A stretch of 29,612 nt of DNA from an uncultured Eubacterium sp. (GTDB lineage Bacteria > Bacillota_A > Clostridia > Lachnospirales > Lachnospiraceae). The notes beneath the pieces are model-generated. The model was not told where the DNA came from, searched no databases, and saw only the letters and a list, made by a program, of their open reading frames with translations. The stretch's first letter is position 1. Each line of letters starts with the position of its first letter. Of the stretch, positions 17,574 to 25,306 are shown in pieces. Location of the stretch: NCBI GenBank assembly GCA_948468465.1, contig CAOKJJ010000048.1:1-29612 (forward strand), given 5' to 3'. The position numbers and the translations under genes were made by a program.

Positions 17574-17596
17574 AACATTTGTAAACTCAATATGTT
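17574..17596. promoter_or_regulatory. Operator-like inverted repeat at the LacI-type regulator promoter
   Basis: The 23-bp site has half-sites AACATTTG and AATATGTT around TAAACTC. Its core TGTAAACT plus ATATGTT is shared with the site at 16230-16252, with two differences in the last 17 bp. It overlaps the first two bases of the regulator's -35 box, consistent with autoregulation. Confidence 0.65.
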
Positions 17597-17623
17597 GTAT
17601 TTTTTATTCGTTTATGTTATACT
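17595..17623 (+). promoter_or_regulatory. Predicted promoter of the LacI-type regulator
   Basis: TTGTAT (17595-17600) and TATACT (17618-17623) are spaced by 17 bp. The expected start is about 35 bp before the ATG at 17666. Confidence 0.65.
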
Positions 17624-17665
17624 TAACCACATATGAACCATTGAACAGTCTACAGGAGCAGCAAC

Positions 17666-18703
17666 ATGGAAAAAATTACGATGCAGGATATCGCAGATGC
17701 TCTTAACATTTCAAGAGTCACTGTAAGCAAAGCCTTTAACAATCAAGCCGGAGTATCTGATTCACTCCGTGAACTCATATTTGAAAAAGCACAGGAACTG
17801 GGTTACGCCAAAGTCCCATATCTGGCCATAGAACAAATGCAGATGCAGGCACAGCAGCACGAGCACCCGAACCGGACTGTCTCTTTAATCGTCTCACGGC
17901 CGGATTCAGCCATATTTTGGACTGGCATCATACACCGCATGGCACAGGAGCTTTCCAGCTACAACATTAACCTTTTGTATACTTACGTACCGTCTGTCTA
18001 CACAAAGAAATTCAGCCTGCCGCAAATACTGCTCAGCACGGACAGCATTGACGGCTGTATTATTTTAAACGTTTATGATCCGACCATTCTTGGCATGGTC
18101 AATGATCTGTCTCTGCCAAAAGTATTTCTGGATACGGTTCCTTCTTTATACCGGCTCCAGCTGAACGGAGATCTCCTTTTGATCGAAGGTTACCGGACAG
18201 AGTATGATATTACCGAATCACTGATTCAAAACGGACATACGAATATCGGTTTTCTTGGTGATATTTATTACGCACAGACGAATCTGGAACGCTATCGCGG
18301 CTACTGTGCCTGCATGCAGGCACATCGGCTGGATATTCATGAGGCATGCTGTCTGACCGGAAGCATAGGCATCTTTTCTTATCAAAAGGAACTCTATGAT
18401 TTTTTAGACAGCCTGACGGACTGGCCGTCTGCTTTTGTATGTGTCAGTGACTTCGTGGCACATTTTGTCAGACAGTATATGGATGAAAATCCGCACCATG
18501 TTCCACACCCGGTTGTCCTGACCGGATTTGACAATTCGGACGAATATACAAATGTCGCAGGCCATATTACAACCGCCAATGTCCCTACCAGCCTGCTCGG
18601 CAAGAGGCTGGCGCTGCAGCTGCTGTTCCGTACGCAGCAGCCGAATGCGCCTTATGAACTGACGTTTGTGCGTCCAGCCATTATTTATAAATCTTTTTCA
18701 TAA
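17666..18703 (+). CDS. LacI/GalR-family transcriptional regulator
   Basis: A 345-aa regulator. Residues 4-50 (ITMQDIADALNISRVTVSKAFNN and the following hinge region) are the LacI-type helix-turn-helix. Residues about 70-340 form a periplasmic-binding-protein-like effector domain with VSLIVSRPDSAIFW, DGCIILNVYD, NIGFLGDIYYAQTNLERYRGY and the C-terminal FVCVSDFVAHFVRQYM region. CAGGAG precedes the ATG. It most likely controls the N-glycan operon and itself through the paired 23-bp sites. The effector, perhaps a mannose or GlcNAc derivative, cannot be told from the sequence. The stop codon TAA is the first base of an IS target duplication, so the gene is intact but its original downstream region has been displaced. 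Confidence 0.9.
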   Translation: MEKITMQDIADALNISRVTVSKAFNNQAGVSDSLRELIFEKAQELGYAKVPYLAIEQMQMQAQQHEHPNRTVSLIVSRPDSAIFWTGIIHRMAQELSSYNINLLYTYVPSVYTKKFSLPQILLSTDSIDGCIILNVYDPTILGMVNDLSLPKVFLDTVPSLYRLQLNGDLLLIEGYRTEYDITESLIQNGHTNIGFLGDIYYAQTNLERYRGYCACMQAHRLDIHEACCLTGSIGIFSYQKELYDFLDSLTDWPSAFVCVSDFVAHFVRQYMDENPHHVPHPVVLTGFDNSDEYTNVAGHITTANVPTSLLGKRLALQLLFRTQQPNAPYELTFVRPAIIYKSFS

Positions 18704-18710
18704 CAAAAAT
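18703..18710. repeat. Left target-site duplication of the IS (ACAAAAAT)
   Basis: The 8-bp word directly abuts the left terminal inverted repeat and is repeated at 20393-20400. Its first base is the last base of the regulator stop codon. Confidence 0.9.
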
Positions 18711-20392
18711 GGCGTGTTTCAAATTGAGTTGACAAAATAAAAAAAGGAGCATACAATCCGTACCCGTGTTATAATGGAATTGACAAGATAAATTTTAACA
18801 GGGGGTGATTGTATGTTCCTTAACACATATTTTACCAGCTGGTTAGCTGGTTGTAAATAATAAAGTAGCAAATATTCTTAAAAATAGTGAAAAATTTATG
18901 CTTGGCTGCAAAGCAGCTGCAGGAATCCCTGTTTCAGATATTTCCAAAGAGACTCAGATAAGCCGTACGTATATTTATCAGCAGAAAGCTAATGTGCAAA
19001 ACTATATGGAAACTTTGGACAAAACACAGAACAATGTTCTTTCTATAAATATAGATAAGAATTTTATAGAACGTATGGTTTTAAGCCTTTCCCTGGACTG
19101 CCATGCATCTACGGAAGGTATTCAGAGGAATTTTGCATCTGTTTTCGGGCTGCATATATCTTATGGAAAAATCAGTTCGATTCTTGCGGAAGCATCGCGG
19201 CGCGCTGAGCGTTTTGATGCCGGAATACCGCTGGAAGGCATTACACAGGGTGCAAATGATGAGATTTTTCAGGGAAACATCCCTGTATTGACAGGAATTG
19301 ATACAGAATCCACTTATGTGTACCTTCTTTCAGAAGCTGGCGACCGCAGCGCTGACACATGACAGCTTTGCATGGAAGAACGGAAAGAACAGGGGCTTAG
19401 GCTGCAAGTAAGCATAAGTGATGCAGGAACCGGGCTGAATGCAGGGATACCGAAAGCTTTTCCGGATATCTGCGTACAGCCGGACATCTTCCACGAACTG
19501 CGCCCCATTGGTGCAGAAGTGGCCAGGCTTGAGCGGAAAGCAGAAAAGCTGATATCGGATGAAACCGGATTGGAAAAACGTGCCTGCGGGAAACGGCCGC
19601 AGAAAAAGACATTGGAACAGCTTTGCCAGATACACGAAAAGGTGGACACAGCCATACAGGAATATGACCTTTTAAGAATACTTTTTTGCTGGCTGGTGGA
19701 ACTTCTGGGCTTTAGCGGCTATTCCTTTCAGGATGCATACGGGCTTACAGAATGGGTGCTGTCAGAAATGGAATCTTCTTTTCCGGAGCGGACAAAACTT
19801 CTTGGACAAACACAAAAAATCAGGAAAAGACTTCCGCAGATACTCTCCTTCCTGCAGCGTATGGAAGAAAGCTTTGAGGCAGCCGCCCACAAAAAAGGGA
19901 TCCCGCTGGAAGCTTTTCACATTATGTACCGGCAAAAAGCTTTGGACCCATCATCTTTAGCGTGCAGCCAGATGGAATACTGTCTCGGCGAACTTCTTGG
20001 AAGCAGCTATGCATCAGCAAGGCAGGAATTCTGCCATATATTAGACCATACAAAACGCGCAAGCAGCCTTGTGGAAAATTTAAACAGCAGGATCCGTGTA
20101 TATATGAACCTCAAACGCATGGTTCCGGAAAAGTACTTCATACTGCTGAAAGTGTATTTCAATACAAGAAAATATCATCGCAGCAGAGTTACAGAACGGC
20201 AAGGAAAAAGTCCGCTGGAACTAATGACTGGAAAGGAATATCCTGAATTTCTGGAAATTCTTGGATATTAGTAAGTGTAACCAATAAGTTGAATTAGACT
20301 ATATATATAAGCTGATATGCGTAGGGGATTTTTTGCGTTAAAATAAGAAAACCTTTTCTGTCAACTAAATCAAGCTATTTTTGAAACACGCC
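18711..20392 (+). mobile_element. Insertion sequence, 1682 bp, with decayed transposase
   Basis: The ends carry a 13-bp terminal inverted repeat GGCGTGTTTCAAA (18711-18723, and its complement at 20380-20392). A second shared word, GTTGACA, lies further in on both sides. An 8-bp direct repeat ACAAAAAT flanks the element. It contains one transposase frame on the plus strand. A promoter TTGACA-17-TACAAT starts at the left end (18730-18758), so the IS could also fire transcription rightward. The clean target duplication implies insertion by transposition that is recent enough to remain unaltered. I do not assign an IS family with confidence. Confidence 0.9.
18813..20271 (+). pseudogene. IS transposase, DDE type, broken by an in-frame TGA and a probable frameshift
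   Basis: The main frame runs from 18898 to 20271, interrupted at 19360-19362 by TGA in the context ADT-stop-QLCMEERKEQG. A single G-to-A change from TGG would explain it. Features seen are an N-terminal HTH-like stretch (GIPVSDISKETQISRTYIYQQ), GID (near 19296, candidate first Asp), ISDAGTGLNAG (near 19414, second Asp), a helical insertion, and SLVENLNSRIRVY (near 20070, candidate Glu). A strong site AGGGGGTG precedes an ATG at 18813 that encodes MFLNTYFTSWLAGCK and then stops. A +1 shift there would join it to the main frame (NNKVANILKNSEKFM), so the true N-terminus may start at 18813 with a frameshift. Inactive unless recoded. Confidence 0.8.
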
Positions 20393-20400
20393 ACAAAAAT
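20393..20400. repeat. Right target-site duplication of the IS (ACAAAAAT)
   Basis: It abuts the right terminal inverted repeat and is identical to 18703-18710. Confidence 0.9.
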
Positions 20401-20421
20401 CATGATGAACGTCGGAAAAAA

Positions 20422-20498
20422 TTTCAGGTTAAAAAAGCAGTTCAAACAAAAGAACTATTTTTTAACCTGAATAAAAAATAAAGGAAGCAGCTTTCAAT
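20422..20498. repeat. 77-bp hairpin repeat, copy 1 (left of the RelB/YoeB-type pair)
   Basis: It contains the 12-bp stem CAGGTTAAAAAA/TTTTTTAACCTG (20425-20436 and 20458-20469), with inner AGTTC/GAACT pairing. It matches the copy at 21189-21265 at 73 of 77 positions in the same orientation. Before the IS landed it lay just past the LacI-type regulator stop, so it may have been that gene's terminator. Confidence 0.85.
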
Positions 20499-20519
20499 GC
20501 TGAAATTGAATGATATTTC

Positions 20520-20548
20520 TTGCAAACTGCTTCATTCATCAGTATAAT
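20520..20548 (+). promoter_or_regulatory. Promoter of the RelB/YoeB-type module
   Basis: TTGCAA (20520-20525) and TATAAT (20543-20548) are spaced by 17 bp, 24 bp before the antitoxin ATG. GAAGCAG (20484-20490) and CTGCTTC (20527-20533) form an inverted pair overlapping it. Confidence 0.65.
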
Positions 20549-20571
20549 TACAATAGAAAGGATGTGACAAA

Positions 20572-20844
20572 ATGACTACTGTAAGCCTTCGATTTGATGA
20601 TGAAATGAAAAAACAACTGGATGAAATGTGCGATGAGATGGGAATGAACCTTACTACCTTTTTTATGATTTATGCCAAAAAAGCCTTACGGGACCGCCGT
20701 ATTCCTTTTGAAATCTCTGCCCCTTCGGACCCCTTTTATTCCGCTTCCAATATGGAACAGCTGCGGAAAGCAGGCCAGCAAATTAAAAACGGGCAGGTAA
20801 TCGTAAAAACTATGGAAGAACTGGAGGCTATGGAGCGTGAGTAA
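20572..20844 (+). CDS. RelB/DinJ-family antitoxin
   Basis: A 90-aa antitoxin. The N-terminal ribbon-helix-helix (TTVSLRFDDEMKKQLDEMCDEMGMNLTTFFMIYAKKALRD) is the DNA-binding and dimerisation part of RelB/DinJ proteins. The C-terminal half (FEISAPSDPFYSASNMEQLRKAGQQIKNGQ) should wrap and neutralise the toxin. AAAGGATGTG precedes the ATG. It overlaps the toxin gene by 8 nt, which suggests coupled translation. The pair sits between two 77-bp hairpin repeats. Confidence 0.92.
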   Translation: MTTVSLRFDDEMKKQLDEMCDEMGMNLTTFFMIYAKKALRDRRIPFEISAPSDPFYSASNMEQLRKAGQQIKNGQVIVKTMEELEAMERE

Positions 20845-21103
20845 AATCACTTTTGCCGAAGATGCGTGGGCGGAATACCTCTACTGGCAGTCCCAGGATA
20901 AAAAGACATTAAAGAAAATAAACAGCCTCTTAAAGTCCATCCAACGGGAACCGTTTACCGGCGAAGGGAAACCGGAACCGCTAAAAAACAGCCCGGATGG
21001 AGAATGGAGCAGAAGGATCAATGAAAAAGACCGCCTCGTTTATTTGGTCAGCGATGATAATATTGTCATAACGCAGTGCAAAGGGCACTATAATGACAAA
21101 TAG
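20837..21103 (+). CDS. YoeB/Txe-family mRNA interferase toxin
   Basis: An 88-aa toxin starting at GTG inside the antitoxin's last codons. The sequence matches the YoeB/Txe layout: ITFAEDAWAEYLYWQSQDKKTLKKINSL, then PFTGEGKPEPLKNSPDGEWSRRINEKDRLVY and the C-terminal QCKGHYNDK. The Glu, Arg and His residues of RRINEKDRLVY and KGHY are those the family uses for ribosome-dependent mRNA cleavage. No defect is visible, so the pair looks functional. Confidence 0.92.
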   Translation: MSKITFAEDAWAEYLYWQSQDKKTLKKINSLLKSIQREPFTGEGKPEPLKNSPDGEWSRRINEKDRLVYLVSDDNIVITQCKGHYNDK

Positions 21104-21188
21104 CAAGACATCACGTTTTATAAACAGTAAAACACATTGCCCATTACAAAGCAATGCGGAAAGAGATGCTTACAGCTTAACAAATGGG

Positions 21189-21265
21189 TTTCAGGTTAAA
21201 AAAGCAGCTCAAATAAAAGAACTATTTTTTAACCTGAATAAAAAATAAAGAAAGCATCTTTCAAT
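21189..21265. repeat. 77-bp hairpin repeat, copy 2 (right of the RelB/YoeB-type pair)
   Basis: Same orientation and length as copy 1, with four differences. The 12-bp outer stem (21192-21203 and 21225-21236) is unchanged. It lies 85 bp past the toxin stop and could terminate that transcript. The stretch 21104-21188 between them shows nothing else. Confidence 0.85.
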
Positions 21266-21287
21266 ACTGTAAATTTAGAAAAACCAC

Positions 21288-21316
21288 TTGCTATCCGGAA
21301 AAAATTCATGTATAAT
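21288..21316 (+). promoter_or_regulatory. tRNA-Leu promoter
   Basis: TTGCTA (21288-21293) and TATAAT (21311-21316) are spaced by 17 bp, about 12 bp before the tRNA. Confidence 0.7.
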
Positions 21317-21327
21317 ATCTTCGTGAT

Positions 21328-21407
21328 GCGGATATGGCGGAATTGGCAGACGCGCCAGATTTAGGTTCTGGTGGGAGACCGTGCAGGTTCAAGTCCTGTT
21401 ATCCGCA
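21328..21407 (+). tRNA. tRNA-Leu (anticodon UAG)
   Basis: The acceptor stem is GCGGATA/TATCCGC with discriminator A. The D-arm is TGGCGGAATTGGCAGACGC, the anticodon stem-loop is CCAGA-TTTAGGT-TCTGG (anticodon TAG), and the T-arm is GCAGG-TTCAAGT-CCTGT. The variable region is extended as in class II tRNAs but short. The 3' CCA is not encoded. No second copy of its 3' end is present, so there is no sign of use as an attachment site within the window. Confidence 0.95.
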
Positions 21408-21425
21408 TTTTCTATTATCTATCTG

Positions 21426-22295
21426 CTATCCCTGAAACAAAAACCCCGTTTCATAAATAGCGGCTGCCGCCTCTTGATTCATCTGCGGATCATACATCTG
21501 TATTCCCTGCTGTAACGCATGATTGGCCCGCTGTTTCATCTGAAGTATATGTTCTTCCTGTTCTTTTCTTGCTTTTTTCTCCTGTTTTTCTTTTTGCAGA
21601 CGTTTCTTTTCCAGACGCTCCTTTTCCAGCCGTTTGGCAATATCCCGGTTCTTTGAAGCCTTATACGTCATGCCGCCCTTAGATTCCGCCTGAAACATGC
21701 TTCTTGCCGCTGACGCGGAGCCGCCGTAAAGCTTGCTGTAGCCGTGCCCGTTGTGTTCATCAATCGAAGCTCCAAAATGCTCGATCCCATAAGAACCCGC
21801 ACTGCCCATTCCAAAAAACGGATCCGGCACAGAACGATTGATTTTTGTATATCCAAGCACCCACGCCTCATACTCCGGATCATTTTTCATCTGCTCCCAT
21901 CCCTCTTCTGAAATAAAGACGGCTTCCTCATCATAAGGCCTGGTAGGCGCAAACGGAATCTTCCCAAGCAGACTGCTGATATAAGACTGATACTCGCTCA
22001 TAGACATGCTCTGCGTATCTACATCCTCCGCCCCACACGCTTTCCTCACAGATTTACCCGCCTGCACCATCTCCATAACTCCCCGCTTTTTGTCCGGATG
22101 CCTTCTGATGAAATCTGTGACTGCACTTTCTTTTTCTGTAATCCGGCTATGATTTTCTGCAGCTGCCGTTTTTTCCGTCTGGCTGTTTTCGGCCGCGGAT
22201 ACCTTTTTCTGGCCTGTCTTTGGTACAGTGCCCTTCTTCGAATGGTATTCCATATACCGCTGCTGCAAATCATTTACATTTATTCCATACATCAT
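21426..22295 (-). CDS. Hypothetical protein with charged coiled-coil C-terminal region
   Basis: A 289-aa protein of no family I recognise. Residues 1-75 are polar and probably disordered (Lys, Thr, Glu, Ala, Ser). The middle holds a folded-looking block, PTRPYDEEAVFISEEGWEQMKNDPEYEAWVLGYTKINR, and a Gly/Ser/His-rich stretch with FGMGSAGSYGIEHFGASIDEH. Residues about 218-262 are an almost pure Lys/Glu/Arg/Gln helix, likely coiled coil. No signal peptide or membrane segment is seen. GGGAGG lies 6 nt before the first ATG. The gene converges on the tRNA. A sigma-28-like -10 word lies upstream. Confidence 0.75.
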   Translation of the reverse strand: MMYGINVNDLQQRYMEYHSKKGTVPKTGQKKVSAAENSQTEKTAAAENHSRITEKESAVTDFIRRHPDKKRGVMEMVQAGKSVRKACGAEDVDTQSMSMSEYQSYISSLLGKIPFAPTRPYDEEAVFISEEGWEQMKNDPEYEAWVLGYTKINRSVPDPFFGMGSAGSYGIEHFGASIDEHNGHGYSKLYGGSASAARSMFQAESKGGMTYKASKNRDIAKRLEKERLEKKRLQKEKQEKKARKEQEEHILQMKQRANHALQQGIQMYDPQMNQEAAAAIYETGFLFQG

Positions 22296-22329
22296 CTGAT
22301 ACCTCCCTATAAAATCCTATTTACAGATG

Positions 22330-22354
22330 ATATCGGCATACAGATGTATCTTTA
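22330..22354 (-). promoter_or_regulatory. Possible sigma-28 (SigD)-type promoter of the 289-aa gene
   Basis: On the minus strand TAAA (22351-22354) is followed after 13 bp by GCCGATAT (22330-22337), which matches the SigD -10 consensus. The spacer is about 2 bp shorter than usual, so this is a weak call. Confidence 0.25.
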
Positions 22355-22413
22355 CAGTAAAATGAAACGAACGGCATCTTTGATGTCCTGAACAGCAGCC
22401 CGCATAATACCTC

Positions 22414-24771
22414 TCATAAACCATCCTCTGTCATATTTGGATCTGCCCATCCCAGGTGAACCAGTTCCATATCATAAGGTGTCAGGTCTGACCGGAGCTG
22501 ATTAGTACGAACAGCCAGCACATAGCAAAACAATGCAGACTCCCCTTCTCCTCTTTCTGCATACTGATAAAACGCAATGCAGTTTTCTCCCTGATAAGAC
22601 ACAAGCTGTGCCGAATATGCGGTATCATTGTAATTACTGTATGTTTCCTGCAATGTCCCTTCCGGCGGCGTCCATTCCAGATGGCGGTCCGTATCCTGAA
22701 AAGTAATTGTCAGCAGATTATTTTGCGCATCATACGTCTCAGTCGCCGGATATCCTGCCCGCATTTTTCTGCTGTCCAGATATGGCCCGCCTTCATCATC
22801 GGATAATTCATATTTGTGATACTCCCCTCCAAACTGTGTATATAGAGCAATTATGCCTTTTCTGGGAGAATCTCCGATAGCGTCCAGCCCTGTGAACAAA
22901 ATCATCGTATTTTTACTGTTTGTTATATTGACCGACGTAATGCCTGGCGTCACTAAATGCACCCCAAACTCACCGAGAAAAAGAGTTTTTTCATTGCCAA
23001 ATTGTATCTCATAAGAAGACTTATCTCCATTTACCGTCCGGTAAACCCGGTCCCGACGGCCGTCATGGTCCAAATCCAGCTTCCTGTACATATACTTGGA
23101 ATCATTCGGAAATTCATCCATATATCCCTCATAATGTACTATTTTTGATAGATTGCTTTGCTCCGCAAGTTCTGCTCCCGCATGCAAATTATCTTCCGGT
23201 GATTGTCTCTCTGCCAGCTCATATTCCCCTAGCTGCATATTATAATCAAAATACTGCAGACGAGATTCTCCAACTGTATTATCATAATAAGAACCCGTAA
23301 TCGTCTCTCGCTCCGACTCTTTCTCATAATCCAATATCATGGAATACCCTTTCGCCATACTGTTTTCACATGATATTTCATCCCTGCACAGACGTTTCAG
23401 ACTGCCATCAGCACGAACAGTCAGCAGCACATATCCCATGGCATTCGATGACTGCGGAAGTCCGATCGTAAAATCCGGACAGCCGTCCGCATTATAATCC
23501 GCCCATTCGAGCGAAAACTTCTCCGGAAAATTAAATGTCTGGCCCCGATATTCCCACAACTGCTCTAATTTCCTCTGCTGCAGGACCGTTCCGTCTTCGC
23601 TTATCGTACGAAGCACATAGCTTCCCTCATAATTTTGCGGAAACGTATCAATGCCCGGTTCAAAATCCTTCATCGTATCATCATAATAAGTACCTGCCGC
23701 CATACACAGCTCTACTGTTACCTTCTCTCCATCCAATAACGGCATCACGCCAGAAGCCATTACAACATTTTCCAAATGATCCGCCGTATGTATCTCCTGC
23801 TCCTTTGGATTCAGCGCCAGTCCAACCGTCACTGCCGCAGTCAGTGCAAATATGAAAAAACTTTCCCACAAAGAACGTTTTTTATATTGCAGCACATGGA
23901 TAACCCTCTTTCGAATACCGCTCTCACCAAATGCAAGAGGTCTTCCCAGTACGATTTTTCTGCCCGAAGCAAGCGACAGCAGCGCTGCCGAATACGGCTT
24001 GCGCATCTCTTTTCCAAGCTTTCGAATGACACACTCATCACAGGCCATCTCCATATCCGTACACATCAGCTCATAGCAAATCCAGACAAGCGGATGAAAC
24101 CAGTACACACAGCTGATCAAAAACGCAGCCTGCTTGATAAGATAATCCTTCCGCCGGATATGCGTCTTTTCATGTTCCAGCACAAAATGCTTCATTTCTT
24201 CTGACAATGCAGGCGGAATATAAATCTTAGGCCGGCACAGACCAACGACGAAAGCCGTCCCTATATCTTCCTTTTCATATACCCCTTCTTCCAGCAGCAC
24301 TGCACCACGCAGACGGACACGCAGGCGGATATAGGACCATATACTTGCTGCCAGCAGCAGGCACAGTATACCTAACCACACACAAGCCGCCATCGGCACA
24401 ATCTGCTTCTGCCCTATTTTTGACGCCAAATCAGTACTTTTTTCCGACGTTTGCTGCGTCCGTGTCAAAGTATCATTTACCGCCGCAGACTCAGAAGGCA
24501 CCTGCATCATTTCCTGTATTCCAGTTTCCTGCATTCCAGCTTCCTGCATTCCCATTTCCTGCAGTACCGGCTGCGGTGTTATTTTCAAAATACTGAGCGT
24601 ACTTTCCAAAGATACCGGACAAACGAGCCGGAAAAATACTGCAGCCCATAGCAAATAAGAATAGACTGCCGGAAGCTTCCGAAACAAAATTCTCAGCAGC
24701 AGCACAGCAATCATGCAATATCCTGCAGCAGCACTCATATTTAATACTTTCATAAATATTTGTTCCAACAT
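22414..24771 (-). CDS. BlaR1/MecR1-type M56 membrane metalloprotease with a non-PBP extracellular domain
   Basis: A 785-aa protein. The N-terminal part (about 1-325) has four or more membrane helices and the M56 zinc protease motif LEHEKTHIRRKDY (HExxH at about 200-204), with a likely third ligand in MACDE near 242. On ligand binding such proteins cleave the partner repressor. The last helix (LWESFFIFALTAAVTVGLALNP, about 302-322) leads to about 460 extracellular residues. These do not look like a penicillin-binding sensor; they hold calcium-loop-like words DYNADGCPD and DLDHDGRRD, as in FG-GAP/VCBS-type repeats. A 15-bp tandem repeat encodes MQEAGMQETGIQE (about residues 76-88). The ATG at 24771 is preferred; GTG at 24783 overlaps the AAGGGG site. 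It follows the BlaI-type gene by about 46 nt. Confidence 0.88.
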   Translation of the reverse strand: MLEQIFMKVLNMSAAAGYCMIAVLLLRILFRKLPAVYSYLLWAAVFFRLVCPVSLESTLSILKITPQPVLQEMGMQEAGMQETGIQEMMQVPSESAAVNDTLTRTQQTSEKSTDLASKIGQKQIVPMAACVWLGILCLLLAASIWSYIRLRVRLRGAVLLEEGVYEKEDIGTAFVVGLCRPKIYIPPALSEEMKHFVLEHEKTHIRRKDYLIKQAAFLISCVYWFHPLVWICYELMCTDMEMACDECVIRKLGKEMRKPYSAALLSLASGRKIVLGRPLAFGESGIRKRVIHVLQYKKRSLWESFFIFALTAAVTVGLALNPKEQEIHTADHLENVVMASGVMPLLDGEKVTVELCMAAGTYYDDTMKDFEPGIDTFPQNYEGSYVLRTISEDGTVLQQRKLEQLWEYRGQTFNFPEKFSLEWADYNADGCPDFTIGLPQSSNAMGYVLLTVRADGSLKRLCRDEISCENSMAKGYSMILDYEKESERETITGSYYDNTVGESRLQYFDYNMQLGEYELAERQSPEDNLHAGAELAEQSNLSKIVHYEGYMDEFPNDSKYMYRKLDLDHDGRRDRVYRTVNGDKSSYEIQFGNEKTLFLGEFGVHLVTPGITSVNITNSKNTMILFTGLDAIGDSPRKGIIALYTQFGGEYHKYELSDDEGGPYLDSRKMRAGYPATETYDAQNNLLTITFQDTDRHLEWTPPEGTLQETYSNYNDTAYSAQLVSYQGENCIAFYQYAERGEGESALFCYVLAVRTNQLRSDLTPYDMELVHLGWADPNMTEDGL
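24510..24564. repeat. 15-bp tandem repeat inside the BlaR1-type gene
   Basis: About three and a half units of TTTCCTGCATTCCAG with minor changes. It is in frame and encodes five-residue units (MQEAG, MQETG, IQEM) in the first extracellular loop. Copy number could vary without breaking the frame. Confidence 0.75.
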
Positions 24772-24817
24772 ACTTTTGCTCACCCCTTTTTCGAAAGCTG
24801 TCGCCTATCCAAACGCT

Positions 24818-25180
24818 CTAATCCTCTTCCTGATATCTTTCAATCAGATTTTTTATTTCCTCCGCCTGTTCTCTGCTCAGCTTTTTCCTTCCAATAAATG
24901 CCGTCAGAAATCCAGGCAGTGACCCGTCAAATGTTTCCTGGACAAACTGGCGGCTTTTTCCCGCATAAAAATCTTCCTTACTGATGCGTGCAGTAACAAC
25001 CGCGTTTTCGTTCTGAAAAATGCCGCGAACACATAATTTTTTCAGCACTGTAAAAGTCGTAGATTTTTTCCAATGCAGCTGACTCTCACAAATCCTGACT
25101 AACTCCATCGAAGGAATCGGCTGTCTGTCCCAAATGATAGACGCAAACTTTTCCTCTGTCTCCGTTAACTTGTATATCAT
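24818..25180 (-). CDS. BlaI/MecI-family repressor
   Basis: A 120-aa winged-helix repressor. The N-terminal domain (YKLTETEEKFASIIWDRQPIPSMELV then HWKKSTTFTVLKKLCVRGIFQNENA) is the BlaI DNA-binding fold; the C-terminal helices (LSREQAEEIKNLIERYQEE) dimerise. The start ATG at 25180 follows GAGGAGGGG with about 7 nt spacing; the TTG at 25198 lies inside that site. It should bind the double dyad just upstream and be cut by the adjacent M56 protease. Confidence 0.92.
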   Translation of the reverse strand: MIYKLTETEEKFASIIWDRQPIPSMELVRICESQLHWKKSTTFTVLKKLCVRGIFQNENAVVTARISKEDFYAGKSRQFVQETFDGSLPGFLTAFIGRKKLSREQAEEIKNLIERYQEED

Positions 25181-25196
25181 CAAAAATCCCCTCCTC

Positions 25197-25257
25197 AAAA
25201 CAGGTCTATATATGATAGACTTCTTATTTTTAAGTCTATCATATATAGACCTGTTTT
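25197..25257. promoter_or_regulatory. BlaI-type double operator: 26-bp perfect inverted repeat
   Basis: The arms 25197-25222 and 25232-25257 are perfect inverted copies, with a 9-bp loop. Each arm contains its own dyad GTCTAT-N5-ATAGAC (25204-25220 and 25234-25250), giving two operators 30 bp apart. A minus-strand TTGACA (25257-25262) lies at the edge, with a TAGACT-like -10 inside the first dyad, so bound repressor would cover the promoter. Confidence 0.85.
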
Positions 25258-25306
25258 GTCAAGCACGATGACTTAAATTCCTGACTTAATTTCTTAAATT
25301 TTTTTC

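Noticed and set aside
20422..21265. CRISPR-like spacing of repeats
   Set aside because: There are only two copies, they are 77 bp long with a hairpin, and the interval holds a toxin-antitoxin operon; no cas genes are present.
21328..21407. tRNA-Leu as an integration site for a genomic island
   Set aside because: No integrase gene and no duplicate of the tRNA 3' end occur in the window.
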